Below are positions 8,596 to 15,905 of a DNA stretch of 64,000 nt, in pieces. The first letter of the stretch is position 1, and every line of letters starts with the position of its first letter. The notes beneath the pieces were generated by a model that made no database searches, was not told the DNA's origin, and worked only from the letters and a program-made list of their open reading frames with translations. The position numbers and the translations under genes are program-made. The stretch is from Akkermansiaceae bacterium (GTDB lineage Bacteria > Verrucomicrobiota > Verrucomicrobiia > Verrucomicrobiales > Akkermansiaceae). The stretch spans positions 43,545 to 107,544 of the forward strand of contig JALOTY010000012.1 in the NCBI GenBank assembly GCA_025457665.1. Reading direction: 5' to 3'.

Positions 8596-8611
8596 CATGT
8601 TTCGGGACATG
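8596..8611. promoter_or_regulatory. Candidate MarR operator (inverted repeat)
   Basis: CATGT and ACATG arms separated by six bases, 20-35 bases upstream of the MarR start codon, next to an unusually AT-rich stretch (about 8668-8718). Position fits autoregulation. Arms are short, so chance occurrence is possible. Confidence 0.3.
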
Positions 8612-8713
8612 TAAGGGAGCACAGCCTTTGTGCGACGCAGATTAGCAACCCTGCCCGATGGTAAGCAATGATAAATTGTAAAATTTCGCCGATTCCCCGG
8701 AAACTTTTGAAAA

Positions 8714-9157
8714 TTAACCACTTCCATCACGATTGGAGCCTTCTAAATCTTCCTGATCATCGGCTTTTTTCGATTTCTCAGCTTCGGGCGAGGCATTTTC
8801 GGGAGGCTTGGGGGTCGGCTCGGGCGTGGTTGGCAGGTCTTCTTTCCGCGGTCGGCCGTAAGCGGCATCGCCTACTTTGACCTCGCCCCCCTTGATATCC
8901 GCGGCGGCGTAGCGGCTCGACCTTTCCCCTGTCACGACCAGCGTGGCGCTCCGACCCTCCCCACGCGTCGTCACCAGCAAGCCGGATCCCGGAGTGAATT
9001 CGCCGTAGCCTTCGATCAGCACGAAGCCCTCTTTCTCGTGGACCGATGCCACCCGCCCGATGAGCTTCGGTGCCGTTGGCGAGCTTTCCTCCTCCTCCGG
9101 TTTGTCGGCACAGGAAACCCAACAGAACGACAACAGCAGCAAAGCCCGGAAATTCAT
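8714..9157 (-). CDS. Predicted lipoprotein with acidic/Pro-rich tail
   Basis: 147 residues from ATG 9157; the longer open frame runs back through the tRNA and is rejected. Signal peptide with lipobox CWVSC (Cys16) predicts lipid anchoring. A central ~70-residue beta-rich part (VASVHEKEGFVLIEGYG, then ATLVVTGERSSRYAAADIKGG) resembles small barrel-like domains seen in other short exported proteins, followed by a disordered Pro/Glu/Lys-rich tail. No enzyme motif is visible. Located just upstream of MarR on the same strand. Confidence 0.75.
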   Translation of the reverse strand: MNFRALLLLSFCWVSCADKPEEEESSPTAPKLIGRVASVHEKEGFVLIEGYGEFTPGSGLLVTTRGEGRSATLVVTGERSSRYAAADIKGGEVKVGDAAYGRPRKEDLPTTPEPTPKPPENASPEAEKSKKADDQEDLEGSNRDGSG

Positions 9158-9334
9158 CACTCCGGGAAGCGACACCAGCGCCGCGAAACGTTCAAGCGAG
9201 CAATCCTCAAGCCCCTTCCCCTCCTTGCCTGGCAAGCGCTGGCGGGAAGCGGACGAAAAGGAATGCTTTTTCTTCCTTCGCACCATTGACGACCGCCCGA
9301 CCCTATGGTTCAACCCGTCCGACCCCAACCCAAC

Positions 9335-9425
9335 GGATCGGTGGCTGAGCGGTCGAAAGCACACCTTTGCTAAAGGTGCGTAGCCCAAAAGGTTACCGAG
9401 GGTTCGAATCCCTCCCGGTCCGCCA
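9335..9425 (+). tRNA. tRNA-Ser (anticodon GCT), CCA encoded
   Basis: A full cloverleaf can be drawn: acceptor 9335-9341 with 9415-9421 (one G-T wobble), anticodon stem CACCT/AGGTG with loop TTGCTAA giving anticodon GCT, a long variable arm (GTAGCCC with GGTTACC) as in serine tRNAs, T arm GAGGG-TTCGAAT-CCCTC, discriminator G at 9422 and genomic CCA at 9423-9425. It decodes AGC/AGT serine codons. Confidence 0.96.
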
Positions 9426-9461
9426 CGCCCCCACCCCCGTCCGCGGGAGTGGGGGCGTGGC
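9422..9461 (+). terminator. Perfect 13-bp inverted repeat immediately after tRNA-Ser
   Basis: Arms 9422-9434 and 9449-9461 are fully complementary and GC-rich; further pairing is possible in the loop. It starts at the tRNA discriminator base and CCA. No T tract follows, so it may act as a hairpin-only terminator or a 3'-processing structure for the tRNA precursor. Confidence 0.5.
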
Positions 9462-9639
9462 GCTTCAGGTGGGAGGCACTCCCTCCCGGAGCGCAGCGAA
9501 GGAGGGTTTGAAAACAGCGAGCCGAGCCCATCGGTTAGGGCGTGGCTTGGCCGCAAAACCACCGAAATGGACCTTTGTCCGTGCCAATACCTCCGAGATC
9601 CCGTCGATTTCGTCGTTCCTATCCTGCTTCTGGGGGCGA

Positions 9640-10944
9640 TCACCTGAACAAAACCCTGCTGGCGATCGCGTCCGGCATCGGAATCGCCCGGGAATAGAGG
9701 AAAGCACCATCGGTTTCGAAGCCGGGCAGGTTGCGAAGCTTGACGAGCGACTCCCGTTGGGCGGGCGTGAGCGTGCGGTTCACCTTGGCGAAGGCCTCGG
9801 CATAAAGAATCGCGAGGCGGGCGTCGCTGCGGCCGTAGTCGCGGGCGAGTTCGAGCACCTTGGCGGAGTCCGGCTTGTTTCCGGAAAGGGCGCGGCGGAG
9901 TTCGGTGGAAATTTCCCGGCGCAGACGGACGATGGCGGCAAGGTCATCGCGCTGGCTTTCGATGATGGCGGTCACGGCGGTGCGTTGTTCCGGAGTCAGG
10001 GTTTGGAGGAACCCCGCGCCGCTGTCGCCGGTCAGCGCGGTGCTGATCGATGCCCCGCGCTTGCCCATGACGGGCATGTCCTTGAGATAGAAACCCCCGA
10101 AGTAAGTGCCGTGACGCTCGGGACAGAAATAAACGTCGGCCTCCGCCGACCCGGCGCACCAACTGAACATCTCGCTGGCATAGGTCATGACCAGAACCTG
10201 GATCAGGCGGTTTCCCCCGCCCCCGCGCGGTTTGCCGACTCGCTGGCGTGCCTGTTCCGGCCAGGTGGAGGAATCGCCAAATTTCAGCTTGGCCATGGCC
10301 TGTTTCTGATCTTCGTCGAGCGAGCGAAGAACATCCGCAAAGACCTCGGCCCGACGCAGCGACAGCCGGGCATCCAACTCCCAGAAACCGGCCAGGTGTC
10401 CGGCGATGGCATCGTGGTCAAGTCCGCTTTTGTCGGCGGGAAGATCGTCGTTGCGCAAGCGCCAGAAGGCGTCGATGACCGGAAAACGGCGCATGGCGAG
10501 GTCCTCGACCTGCACGGCCTGCTCGGATGCGAGGGCGAGAAATTTCGCTTCCTGCTCGTCGTTCAGGATGGCCAGCACGTTGTCGGCGATGCGCGTGAGG
10601 AAATCGGTATTGTGCCCGCCGGTGCCGGTGTCGATGTCGCGCATGTACTGGAAGCCGAAGTAGTCGCAGACCTTGCCGGGCGGAATGAAGGTGCATTCGC
10701 CCATGCTCTTGGCTGTTAGAAAGGCGAGGCCATTGAAGGCAATGGTGTGGAGCTGGGCCTCGTCCGAGGTGGCCTGCCCGATCGAGTAGCGCTGCGGCCC
10801 CTTGTCGCCACGGGGCCCGCGCAGCCCGCCGTCCCGCCTTTCGTTCTGGCGATCTTTTGGCGGCCGTTCATCCCCCTGCTGCTGGGGAAAGGCCGGGCAG
10901 ATGCCGAGAAGGGTGGCAAGGAGGACGATGGAAGTCGGTTTCAT
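9640..10944 (-). CDS. Exported protein of unknown function with LTPxQR motifs; last gene of the sulfatase operon
   Basis: 434 residues with an N-terminal signal peptide (hydrophobic to about residue 19, AFPQQQ cleavage region) and a charged R/G/D-rich linker. I do not recognise the family. The C-terminal third is strongly helical and contains LTPEQRTA and LTPAQRES, plus an earlier DEDQKQAM, spaced like the LTxxQ motifs of periplasmic Spy/CpxP-type proteins. A middle region has several Cys (WCAGS, YFCPE, GKVCDY). The ATG overlaps the stop of the upstream sulfatase (ATGA), so it belongs to the operon. A periplasmic chaperone or sensor role is only a guess. Confidence 0.7.
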   Translation of the reverse strand: MKPTSIVLLATLLGICPAFPQQQGDERPPKDRQNERRDGGLRGPRGDKGPQRYSIGQATSDEAQLHTIAFNGLAFLTAKSMGECTFIPPGKVCDYFGFQYMRDIDTGTGGHNTDFLTRIADNVLAILNDEQEAKFLALASEQAVQVEDLAMRRFPVIDAFWRLRNDDLPADKSGLDHDAIAGHLAGFWELDARLSLRRAEVFADVLRSLDEDQKQAMAKLKFGDSSTWPEQARQRVGKPRGGGGNRLIQVLVMTYASEMFSWCAGSAEADVYFCPERHGTYFGGFYLKDMPVMGKRGASISTALTGDSGAGFLQTLTPEQRTAVTAIIESQRDDLAAIVRLRREISTELRRALSGNKPDSAKVLELARDYGRSDARLAILYAEAFAKVNRTLTPAQRESLVKLRNLPGFETDGAFLYSRAIPMPDAIASRVLFR

Positions 10945-12302
10945 CGGACGGGTTTGGTGGGTCGGTTTGGTTTTGCATGTTCCCTTCCGCGCTGCGGTCG
11001 GGCCTCGGGATCGTAGGCGGGATTGGGCGTCTGCGGCATCGCCGCACCGATGGCACGTCGCCAGGCTTTGAGGCGGGATAGCAGATTGCTGGCGGCAGCA
11101 GGATCGACGGTCGCAAGGTTGCGCTCCTCCGCCGGATCGCGGGCGAGATTGAAAAATTCGATCGCTCCGGTTTCGAGGTTCTCAACGAGCTTGAAGTCAC
11201 CATGACGAATCGCGCCCGCAGGCCCGAAGCGACCGGTGTAACATGGGAAATGCCAGAACAGGTCGCGGGCTGGCAGCTCCCCCTCTCCTGTTAGAATGGG
11301 ACGCAGGCTGACACCATCGACCTCGGCTGGCGGGATCCCCGCGAAGTCGAGAACAGTCGGCAAAACATCCATCGTGACGACTGGCGTGCCGCAGGTGAAA
11401 CCCGCACGAACCCCCGGGCCTGCAACAAGCATCGGCACGCGCAGCCCACCCTGATAGAGTGAGCCCTTATGTCCACGCAGCGGCGCGGTGAACGCGGCTT
11501 CGCCTCCGTTATCGGAGAAGAAGATGATGAGTGTGTTTTCCGCCAAGCCGGCCGAGTCGATCTCCTCGATCACCAAACCGACGGCCCTGTCGAGCGCTTC
11601 GACCGTGGCGGCGAATTCGGGATTGGGCGACCCGCGGCGGCGGTATTTCTCCAAAAGCTCCGGCTCCGGCTCGTAAGGGGCATGGACCGCATGGGGGGCA
11701 AAGTAGAGGAACCACGGGCGATCCTTGTTAGAGCGGATGAACGAGACGCACTCGCCGGCCATCACTTCGGTGAGATCGCGTCCCTGCTCGTCGCGATAGC
11801 GATCATTTTCGAAACCGAGTTCCTTCGGTTGGCGGCTGAAATCGAAACCCCGTCCGGCAGGAGCACCCGGACCACGGCGGCCCCGGCCAAGGTTCCACAT
11901 GCCCACCATGCCGGTCGCGTAACCCGCATCGCGGAGCCGATCGGCGATCGTCACTGCCTCAGGCCCGAGCTCCGCACGACTCTGGGCGGCGATCACCTTG
12001 TGCCAGGGAGATCCGGGCGCGTGGCGGTCATCAATCACGGTGTAGATGCCGTGGCGCGGCGGGTATTGACCGGTCATCAGGCAGGCCCGGGTGGGGGCGC
12101 AGTTCGGGGCACTGGCGCAGGCCTCGCTGAAAACGCTGCCGCGTTTGGCCAAGGCATCGAGTTGCGGGGTGTCGATGTCCCGATTTCCGGCAAATCCCAC
12201 ATCGCGCCACCCGAGGTCGTCGGCGAGGATGACTACGACATTGGGGCGCTGGCCCGCGGCGGTCGGGATCGCAAACAGGGCGAGAAGCAGCAGGGCTTTC
12301 AT
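10941..12302 (-). CDS. Sulfatase-family protein with altered GKWHLG motif (GMWNLG)
   Basis: 453 residues with a signal peptide (to about residue 17). Alkaline phosphatase-like sulfatase fold: metal ligands in ILADDLGW, Cys-type formylglycine site C68-A-P-T-R72, a PHAVHAP histidine motif, the FFSDNGGE metal ligands and the Lys of LRGHKGSLYQGG. The usual GKWHLG motif reads GMWNLG, so both the catalytic Lys and His are replaced. It may be catalytically impaired or have changed chemistry. ATGA overlaps at both ends couple it to the intact sulfatase upstream and to the exported protein downstream. Substrate cannot be read from sequence. Confidence 0.9.
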   Translation of the reverse strand: MKALLLLALFAIPTAAGQRPNVVVILADDLGWRDVGFAGNRDIDTPQLDALAKRGSVFSEACASAPNCAPTRACLMTGQYPPRHGIYTVIDDRHAPGSPWHKVIAAQSRAELGPEAVTIADRLRDAGYATGMVGMWNLGRGRRGPGAPAGRGFDFSRQPKELGFENDRYRDEQGRDLTEVMAGECVSFIRSNKDRPWFLYFAPHAVHAPYEPEPELLEKYRRRGSPNPEFAATVEALDRAVGLVIEEIDSAGLAENTLIIFFSDNGGEAAFTAPLRGHKGSLYQGGLRVPMLVAGPGVRAGFTCGTPVVTMDVLPTVLDFAGIPPAEVDGVSLRPILTGEGELPARDLFWHFPCYTGRFGPAGAIRHGDFKLVENLETGAIEFFNLARDPAEERNLATVDPAAASNLLSRLKAWRRAIGAAMPQTPNPAYDPEARPQRGREHAKPNRPTKPVR

Positions 12303-13705
12303 GGCTTGCGCTTGTTCTTTCCCTCCCTGCGCGGTGCGGGTGCCGCTGCGGGATCATAGTCGGGATTGACCGTCGGCATGGCGGCACCGGCCTCTTTCAA
12401 CCGCTCGCGAAGACGTGACTCAAGACGGTCGGCAAGTTCCTTGCGCTCGTTCGCGAGGTCGTTGCGTTCCGCAGGGTCGTGACGGAGATCGAAGAGCTTC
12501 CGGGTCCGGGTTTCGATCGACAGGATGAGCTTGAAGTCGCCTTCGCGGATCGCCGACTGGGGGGTGTCGCCCTGATAATGGGGGAAATGAAAAAGCAGGG
12601 CCGGGTCGTGGCGCTCGACAGGCTGATCGCGACCTAACAGCACGGGCGTCAGATCACCGCCATCCAGCTTCGACGGCAGGTCATCCTTGATGCCAGCCCA
12701 GCGGCAGAAGGTGGGGAACCAATCGTAGCCGACGACCGGTTGATGGCACCATGAGCCGGGCTCGATCCCTGGGCCACGGACGATAAAGGGCACACGGATG
12801 CCTCCTTCCCAGAGCGCACCCTTGCCGCCATGCAGGCGGTCTGTCGAGCCCTTGCCGCCCTTGCCTCCGCCTCCGCCGTTGTCGGCCATGTAGATGACAT
12901 AGGTGTTTTTTTCCAGACCCAGCGTGGCGACGGCATCAAGCAGTCGGCCAACACCGGTATCGAGATCATAAGAAAGGGCCGCCACGGCTGGATCTCGATG
13001 GATGCGGCCGGGCGTCTTGGCTGAGAAGCGCGCGAGACTGGCTTTGAGCGCATTCTCCGGCCGGTGGAGCGCGTGATAGGACATCTGAAGGTAGAAGGGC
13101 TTTCCCTCCTCAGCCCGGGCGGCCATGAAGGATTTCGCCCGCTCCGTCATCCCAAAGATGTCCACCGGGTTCGGATCGATGAATGGATCGGCATCGTGGT
13201 TCCCGGTATCACCATCGCTGACATCGAAACCATGTGCTTCCGGCCCGCCCCCGGCGAGGTGCCACTTGCCGAAGTGGGCGGTGGCGTATCCGGCTCCGCG
13301 CAGCAGTTCGGGAAACGTGGTTTCTTCCGCTCGAATCGATTTCCGCGAGGCACCCTCCACGAGTTTGTGGCCGGATTCCGGCGGCGCGGCCTTGGTCCAA
13401 CCAAGTCGGGCGGGCGTCATGCCGGTGAGCAGGCTGATGCGGGTCGGCGAGCAGACTGGTGCGGGCGCATAGCCATTCGAAAAACGCATGCCCGAAGCCG
13501 CGAATTTTTCCAGATTCGGAGTTTCATGGTAGTCGCTCCGGGATCCCGGCATGTCCGGATGCATGCGGGTGGAAAGACCGTTCCAGCTCTGGTCATCGGC
13601 GAGCAGCACGATGATGTTGGGGTGGGGCACCGGGGTCGGCTCGACTGCCGCCAGCAGCAGACTGCAGGCGGTGAATGCAAGATGAGTGATGATGGGGATC
13701 TTCAT
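12299..13705 (-). CDS. Exported type I sulfatase
   Basis: 468 residues with a signal peptide. Complete active site as far as visible: LLADDQSW metal ligands, formylglycine motif C85-S-P-T-R89, intact GKWHLA, a SYHALHRP histidine, YMADNGGG and the late Lys in HGGKGALWEGG. It should hydrolyse sulfate esters, most likely of sulfated polysaccharides, in the periplasm after Cys-to-formylglycine maturation; no maturase is encoded in the window. The Gly/Lys-rich loop after the DNG motif is unusual. Coupled by ATGA overlaps to the anti-sigma-like gene before and the altered sulfatase after. Confidence 0.95.
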   Translation of the reverse strand: MKIPIITHLAFTACSLLLAAVEPTPVPHPNIIVLLADDQSWNGLSTRMHPDMPGSRSDYHETPNLEKFAASGMRFSNGYAPAPVCSPTRISLLTGMTPARLGWTKAAPPESGHKLVEGASRKSIRAEETTFPELLRGAGYATAHFGKWHLAGGGPEAHGFDVSDGDTGNHDADPFIDPNPVDIFGMTERAKSFMAARAEEGKPFYLQMSYHALHRPENALKASLARFSAKTPGRIHRDPAVAALSYDLDTGVGRLLDAVATLGLEKNTYVIYMADNGGGGGKGGKGSTDRLHGGKGALWEGGIRVPFIVRGPGIEPGSWCHQPVVGYDWFPTFCRWAGIKDDLPSKLDGGDLTPVLLGRDQPVERHDPALLFHFPHYQGDTPQSAIREGDFKLILSIETRTRKLFDLRHDPAERNDLANERKELADRLESRLRERLKEAGAAMPTVNPDYDPAAAPAPRREGKNKRKP

Positions 13706-14679
13706 GGTTCTGTTAGAATGGTTCGACCTGGTTCGTGGTAGTGCCCATGGCTGAAGAAATCCGCAGGCAGGGGCGCGGTGGACTCAAGGATGACCGCGAT
13801 ACTCCGCGGGCCGCCGTTGCCGCGTGGCAGGTGTCTCAGGATCATCCGTTCAAGCAGTCCGGTCTCCGGATGAAACCACAATTCGACTTCGCGCGGGCCA
13901 CCGTGATCAGCAGAGCGCCGGGAAGCGATGAGCTTCCATGTCTCCCGGGATGAGTGATCGAGCCACTCGATCTGATAGAGTGGCTTTAAGTCATCGATCT
14001 GGGTGCGCAGATCGAGAAAGGCGAGATCGCTGCTTCTCGCGAAGATCGCACGGCCGAAGCGCTCCGGGTCCGGGCTCACCCGCACCGCTTCCCCGCCGCG
14101 TAGGCTCCAACTCTCTCCCCCGTCGCTGCCAATCACCCTCGACTGGCCGTTCGGCAGCGATTGGCTGAGGACGAACTCACCCGGACCCCGCAGCCAGAGC
14201 CTCGCCCCATCGAGGAAGTTCGCGGGAGGAAATCGACCACGGTCGGCACGAGGGGGCATTTCCTCGTCGGCAGGCTCGATCACCTCGATCCGGTAGGTCC
14301 GGTCATGGCTTTCGTTCAGCGTTTGGATCACCCGCTCGAGCGCCGCACTCGCCCGGGTGGGAAGCAATGAGAACGCGACAACACAAGCGGCAATCCCGGC
14401 CGCGGCCGCAGGTAGCCAGAAGCCAAGCAGGTGCCGCTCTTTGCGAGCGGGCGGGTGCTCGATATCCCGGAAAAAAGCAGGCGCATCGGCGGCAAATGCT
14501 CCTGCTCCGGCCTCACGCGCGAGCATGCCGTGGAGCATCGCGTGATCGAGAAAACGACGACGGCTTTCAGGTGACGATCCGAGCAGACGGGCAAGTTCAA
14601 CGCGCTCCCCCTCATCCGCCAAGCCGTGGAGCGTGCGCAATGCCAGATTATCAAGCGAAGGGCTGTTAGAATCGCTCAT
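13702..14679 (-). CDS. Membrane anti-sigma-like protein (N-terminal cytoplasmic segment, one TM, periplasmic domain)
   Basis: 325 residues from ATG 14679, which overlaps the sigma-factor stop (ATGA); an upstream start would run into the sigma gene. Residues 10-55 (RTLHGLADEGERVELARLLGS) resemble the short cytoplasmic segment preceding FecR-type anti-sigma proteins in Planctomycetes and Verrucomicrobia. A single membrane helix spans about 86-106, then about 220 periplasmic residues of beta-rich type without a named domain. The topology and position directly after an ECF sigma gene suggest it restrains that sigma factor in response to an envelope or substrate signal; this is inference. Confidence 0.72.
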   Translation of the reverse strand: MSDSNSPSLDNLALRTLHGLADEGERVELARLLGSSPESRRRFLDHAMLHGMLAREAGAGAFAADAPAFFRDIEHPPARKERHLLGFWLPAAAAGIAACVVAFSLLPTRASAALERVIQTLNESHDRTYRIEVIEPADEEMPPRADRGRFPPANFLDGARLWLRGPGEFVLSQSLPNGQSRVIGSDGGESWSLRGGEAVRVSPDPERFGRAIFARSSDLAFLDLRTQIDDLKPLYQIEWLDHSSRETWKLIASRRSADHGGPREVELWFHPETGLLERMILRHLPRGNGGPRSIAVILESTAPLPADFFSHGHYHEPGRTILTEP

Positions 14680-15206
14680 GGCATGGGCCGGGTCAAGGTT
14701 TCCGAAATGCATGCGAGGAGCGTGCGGTGGACGTGTTTGAGCATCTTGTAGATGGCCATCTGGGTCCGATTGGATTCACGAGCAATGGCATCCACCGATT
14801 GCTCTTTTTGATAGCGCGATTGAAGAACGGCGCGCTGCCGATCGGTCAGATGCTTGAGGCAGGTGCGCAGCGCGGCGAGTCGGTCATCGTGGTGGATCGC
14901 CTGCGCGGCAGCTTCATCCGCGAGGAGGGCAAGAGTCTCCTCAGCCAGCGGAATGGGCAGCCTCTGCTGCCGCCGGTGCCATTCCAACGCGAGTAGACGA
15001 GCGAATCCGATGCCCCAAGCGACAAAGGGACGTCGCTCATCATAGTCATCGAATTTCCGCCACATCCTCTCAGCCAAATCCTGCAGAAGGTCATCAGCGG
15101 CATGATGATCGTGCACCAGAGACACCAGGAAACCATGGAGTGCCGGCTGGGCCGTCACAAAAAGCCGGGTGAAGCTGAGATGAGGATCATACGGAGGACT
15201 TTCCAT
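14676..15206 (-). CDS. ECF RNA polymerase sigma factor, Rhodopirellula/Verrucomicrobium type
   Basis: 176 residues. Region 2 is visible in HDHHAADDLLQDLAERMWRKF and the following WGIGFARLLALEWHRRQ; region 4 helix-turn-helix in LTDRQRAVLQSRYQKE and VDAIARESNRTQMAIYKMLK. This matches the small sigma-70 family described in Rhodopirellula and Verrucomicrobium, which often sits beside FecR-like and sulfatase genes. It is the first gene of the five-gene operon, so it likely directs RNA polymerase to its own operon and perhaps others. Confidence 0.92.
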   Translation of the reverse strand: MESPPYDPHLSFTRLFVTAQPALHGFLVSLVHDHHAADDLLQDLAERMWRKFDDYDERRPFVAWGIGFARLLALEWHRRQQRLPIPLAEETLALLADEAAAQAIHHDDRLAALRTCLKHLTDRQRAVLQSRYQKEQSVDAIARESNRTQMAIYKMLKHVHRTLLACISETLTRPMP

Positions 15207-15494
15207 GCGCTTTCACCCGGTATTGTCGCCGGTGATCGAAAACTAAACCTCCCTGCGACGGAAAAGTCGGAGAGTTTTTGTTTCGGCAACGAACCAGAAG
15301 TCCTCCCGCACAAGATCAGCGAGAGGCTACCCGCATTCACTCGAAGGTGAACGTTCCGGAGATCTCCTTGAACCGCGAATGCGCACCCTCATGGGAGAAG
15401 CGCCACAACAGGCAAATGCCTCCCGCCCCCCCTACCCTCTTTCAAAGGGATTGACGCTTCCCGTTTCAAACGGACCGTGTGGAAACTATCCCTT
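15207..15494. other. Intergenic region upstream of the ECF sigma operon
   Basis: About 290 bases between the sigma gene start and the OsmC gene stop. It must hold the promoter of the sulfatase operon (minus strand) and the 3' end of the OsmC transcript. I see no confident -35/-10 pair, hairpin terminator or open frame; an AGTTTTC-containing AT-rich patch near 15240-15295 is the likeliest promoter neighbourhood. Confidence 0.4.
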
Positions 15495-15905
15495 TTACCC
15501 GACCCACTGCCAATCGATGATGACTTCGATGTCGGGATGGAGGCTGTGGTGGACGGGGCAGCCGAGGGCGGCGGCTTCGAGGAGGGCGCGTTCGGGATGG
15601 TCGGCAGGGAGTGGAACGCGGAAATCGAGCTCCAAGCGACCGATGCGGCGGGGAGTATCGGTGGCCATGATTTTCCGCACCTGCACGGTGGCCCCTTCCA
15701 TGGCGATGCCCTTGCGTTGGGCCACGATGCCCATGATCGTCATCATGCAGGACCCCAGGGAGGTCGCGGTCAAATCGGTGGGCGAGAAGGCCTCGCCTCG
15801 GCCGTTGTTGTCGACGGGCGCATCGGTCTCAATGCGGGTGCCCGAAGGGCCGTGAACGGCGGAGCAGCGCAGCCCGCCCTGATAGGAGATATCGACTTTA
15901 ACCAT
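15495..15905 (-). CDS. OsmC/Ohr family protein
   Basis: 136 residues from ATG 15905, which overlaps the end of the kinase gene by 8 bases. The two family cysteines are present: one in the SLGSCMMT helix and one in the LGCPVHHSLH strand region, the pair that reduces organic hydroperoxides in OsmC/Ohr proteins. PTDLTATSLG is also a family block. Cytoplasmic peroxide detoxification is the expected role. It is the third gene of a sigma-kinase-osmC set, suggesting regulated stress defence. Confidence 0.9.
   Translation of the reverse strand: MVKVDISYQGGLRCSAVHGPSGTRIETDAPVDNNGRGEAFSPTDLTATSLGSCMMTIMGIVAQRKGIAMEGATVQVRKIMATDTPRRIGRLELDFRVPLPADHPERALLEAAALGCPVHHSLHPDIEVIIDWQWVG

Noticed and set aside
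9470..9510. CTCCCTCC/GGAGGG hairpin downstream of the tRNA
   Set aside because: Imperfect stem and only three T; too weak to call as a terminator for either strand.
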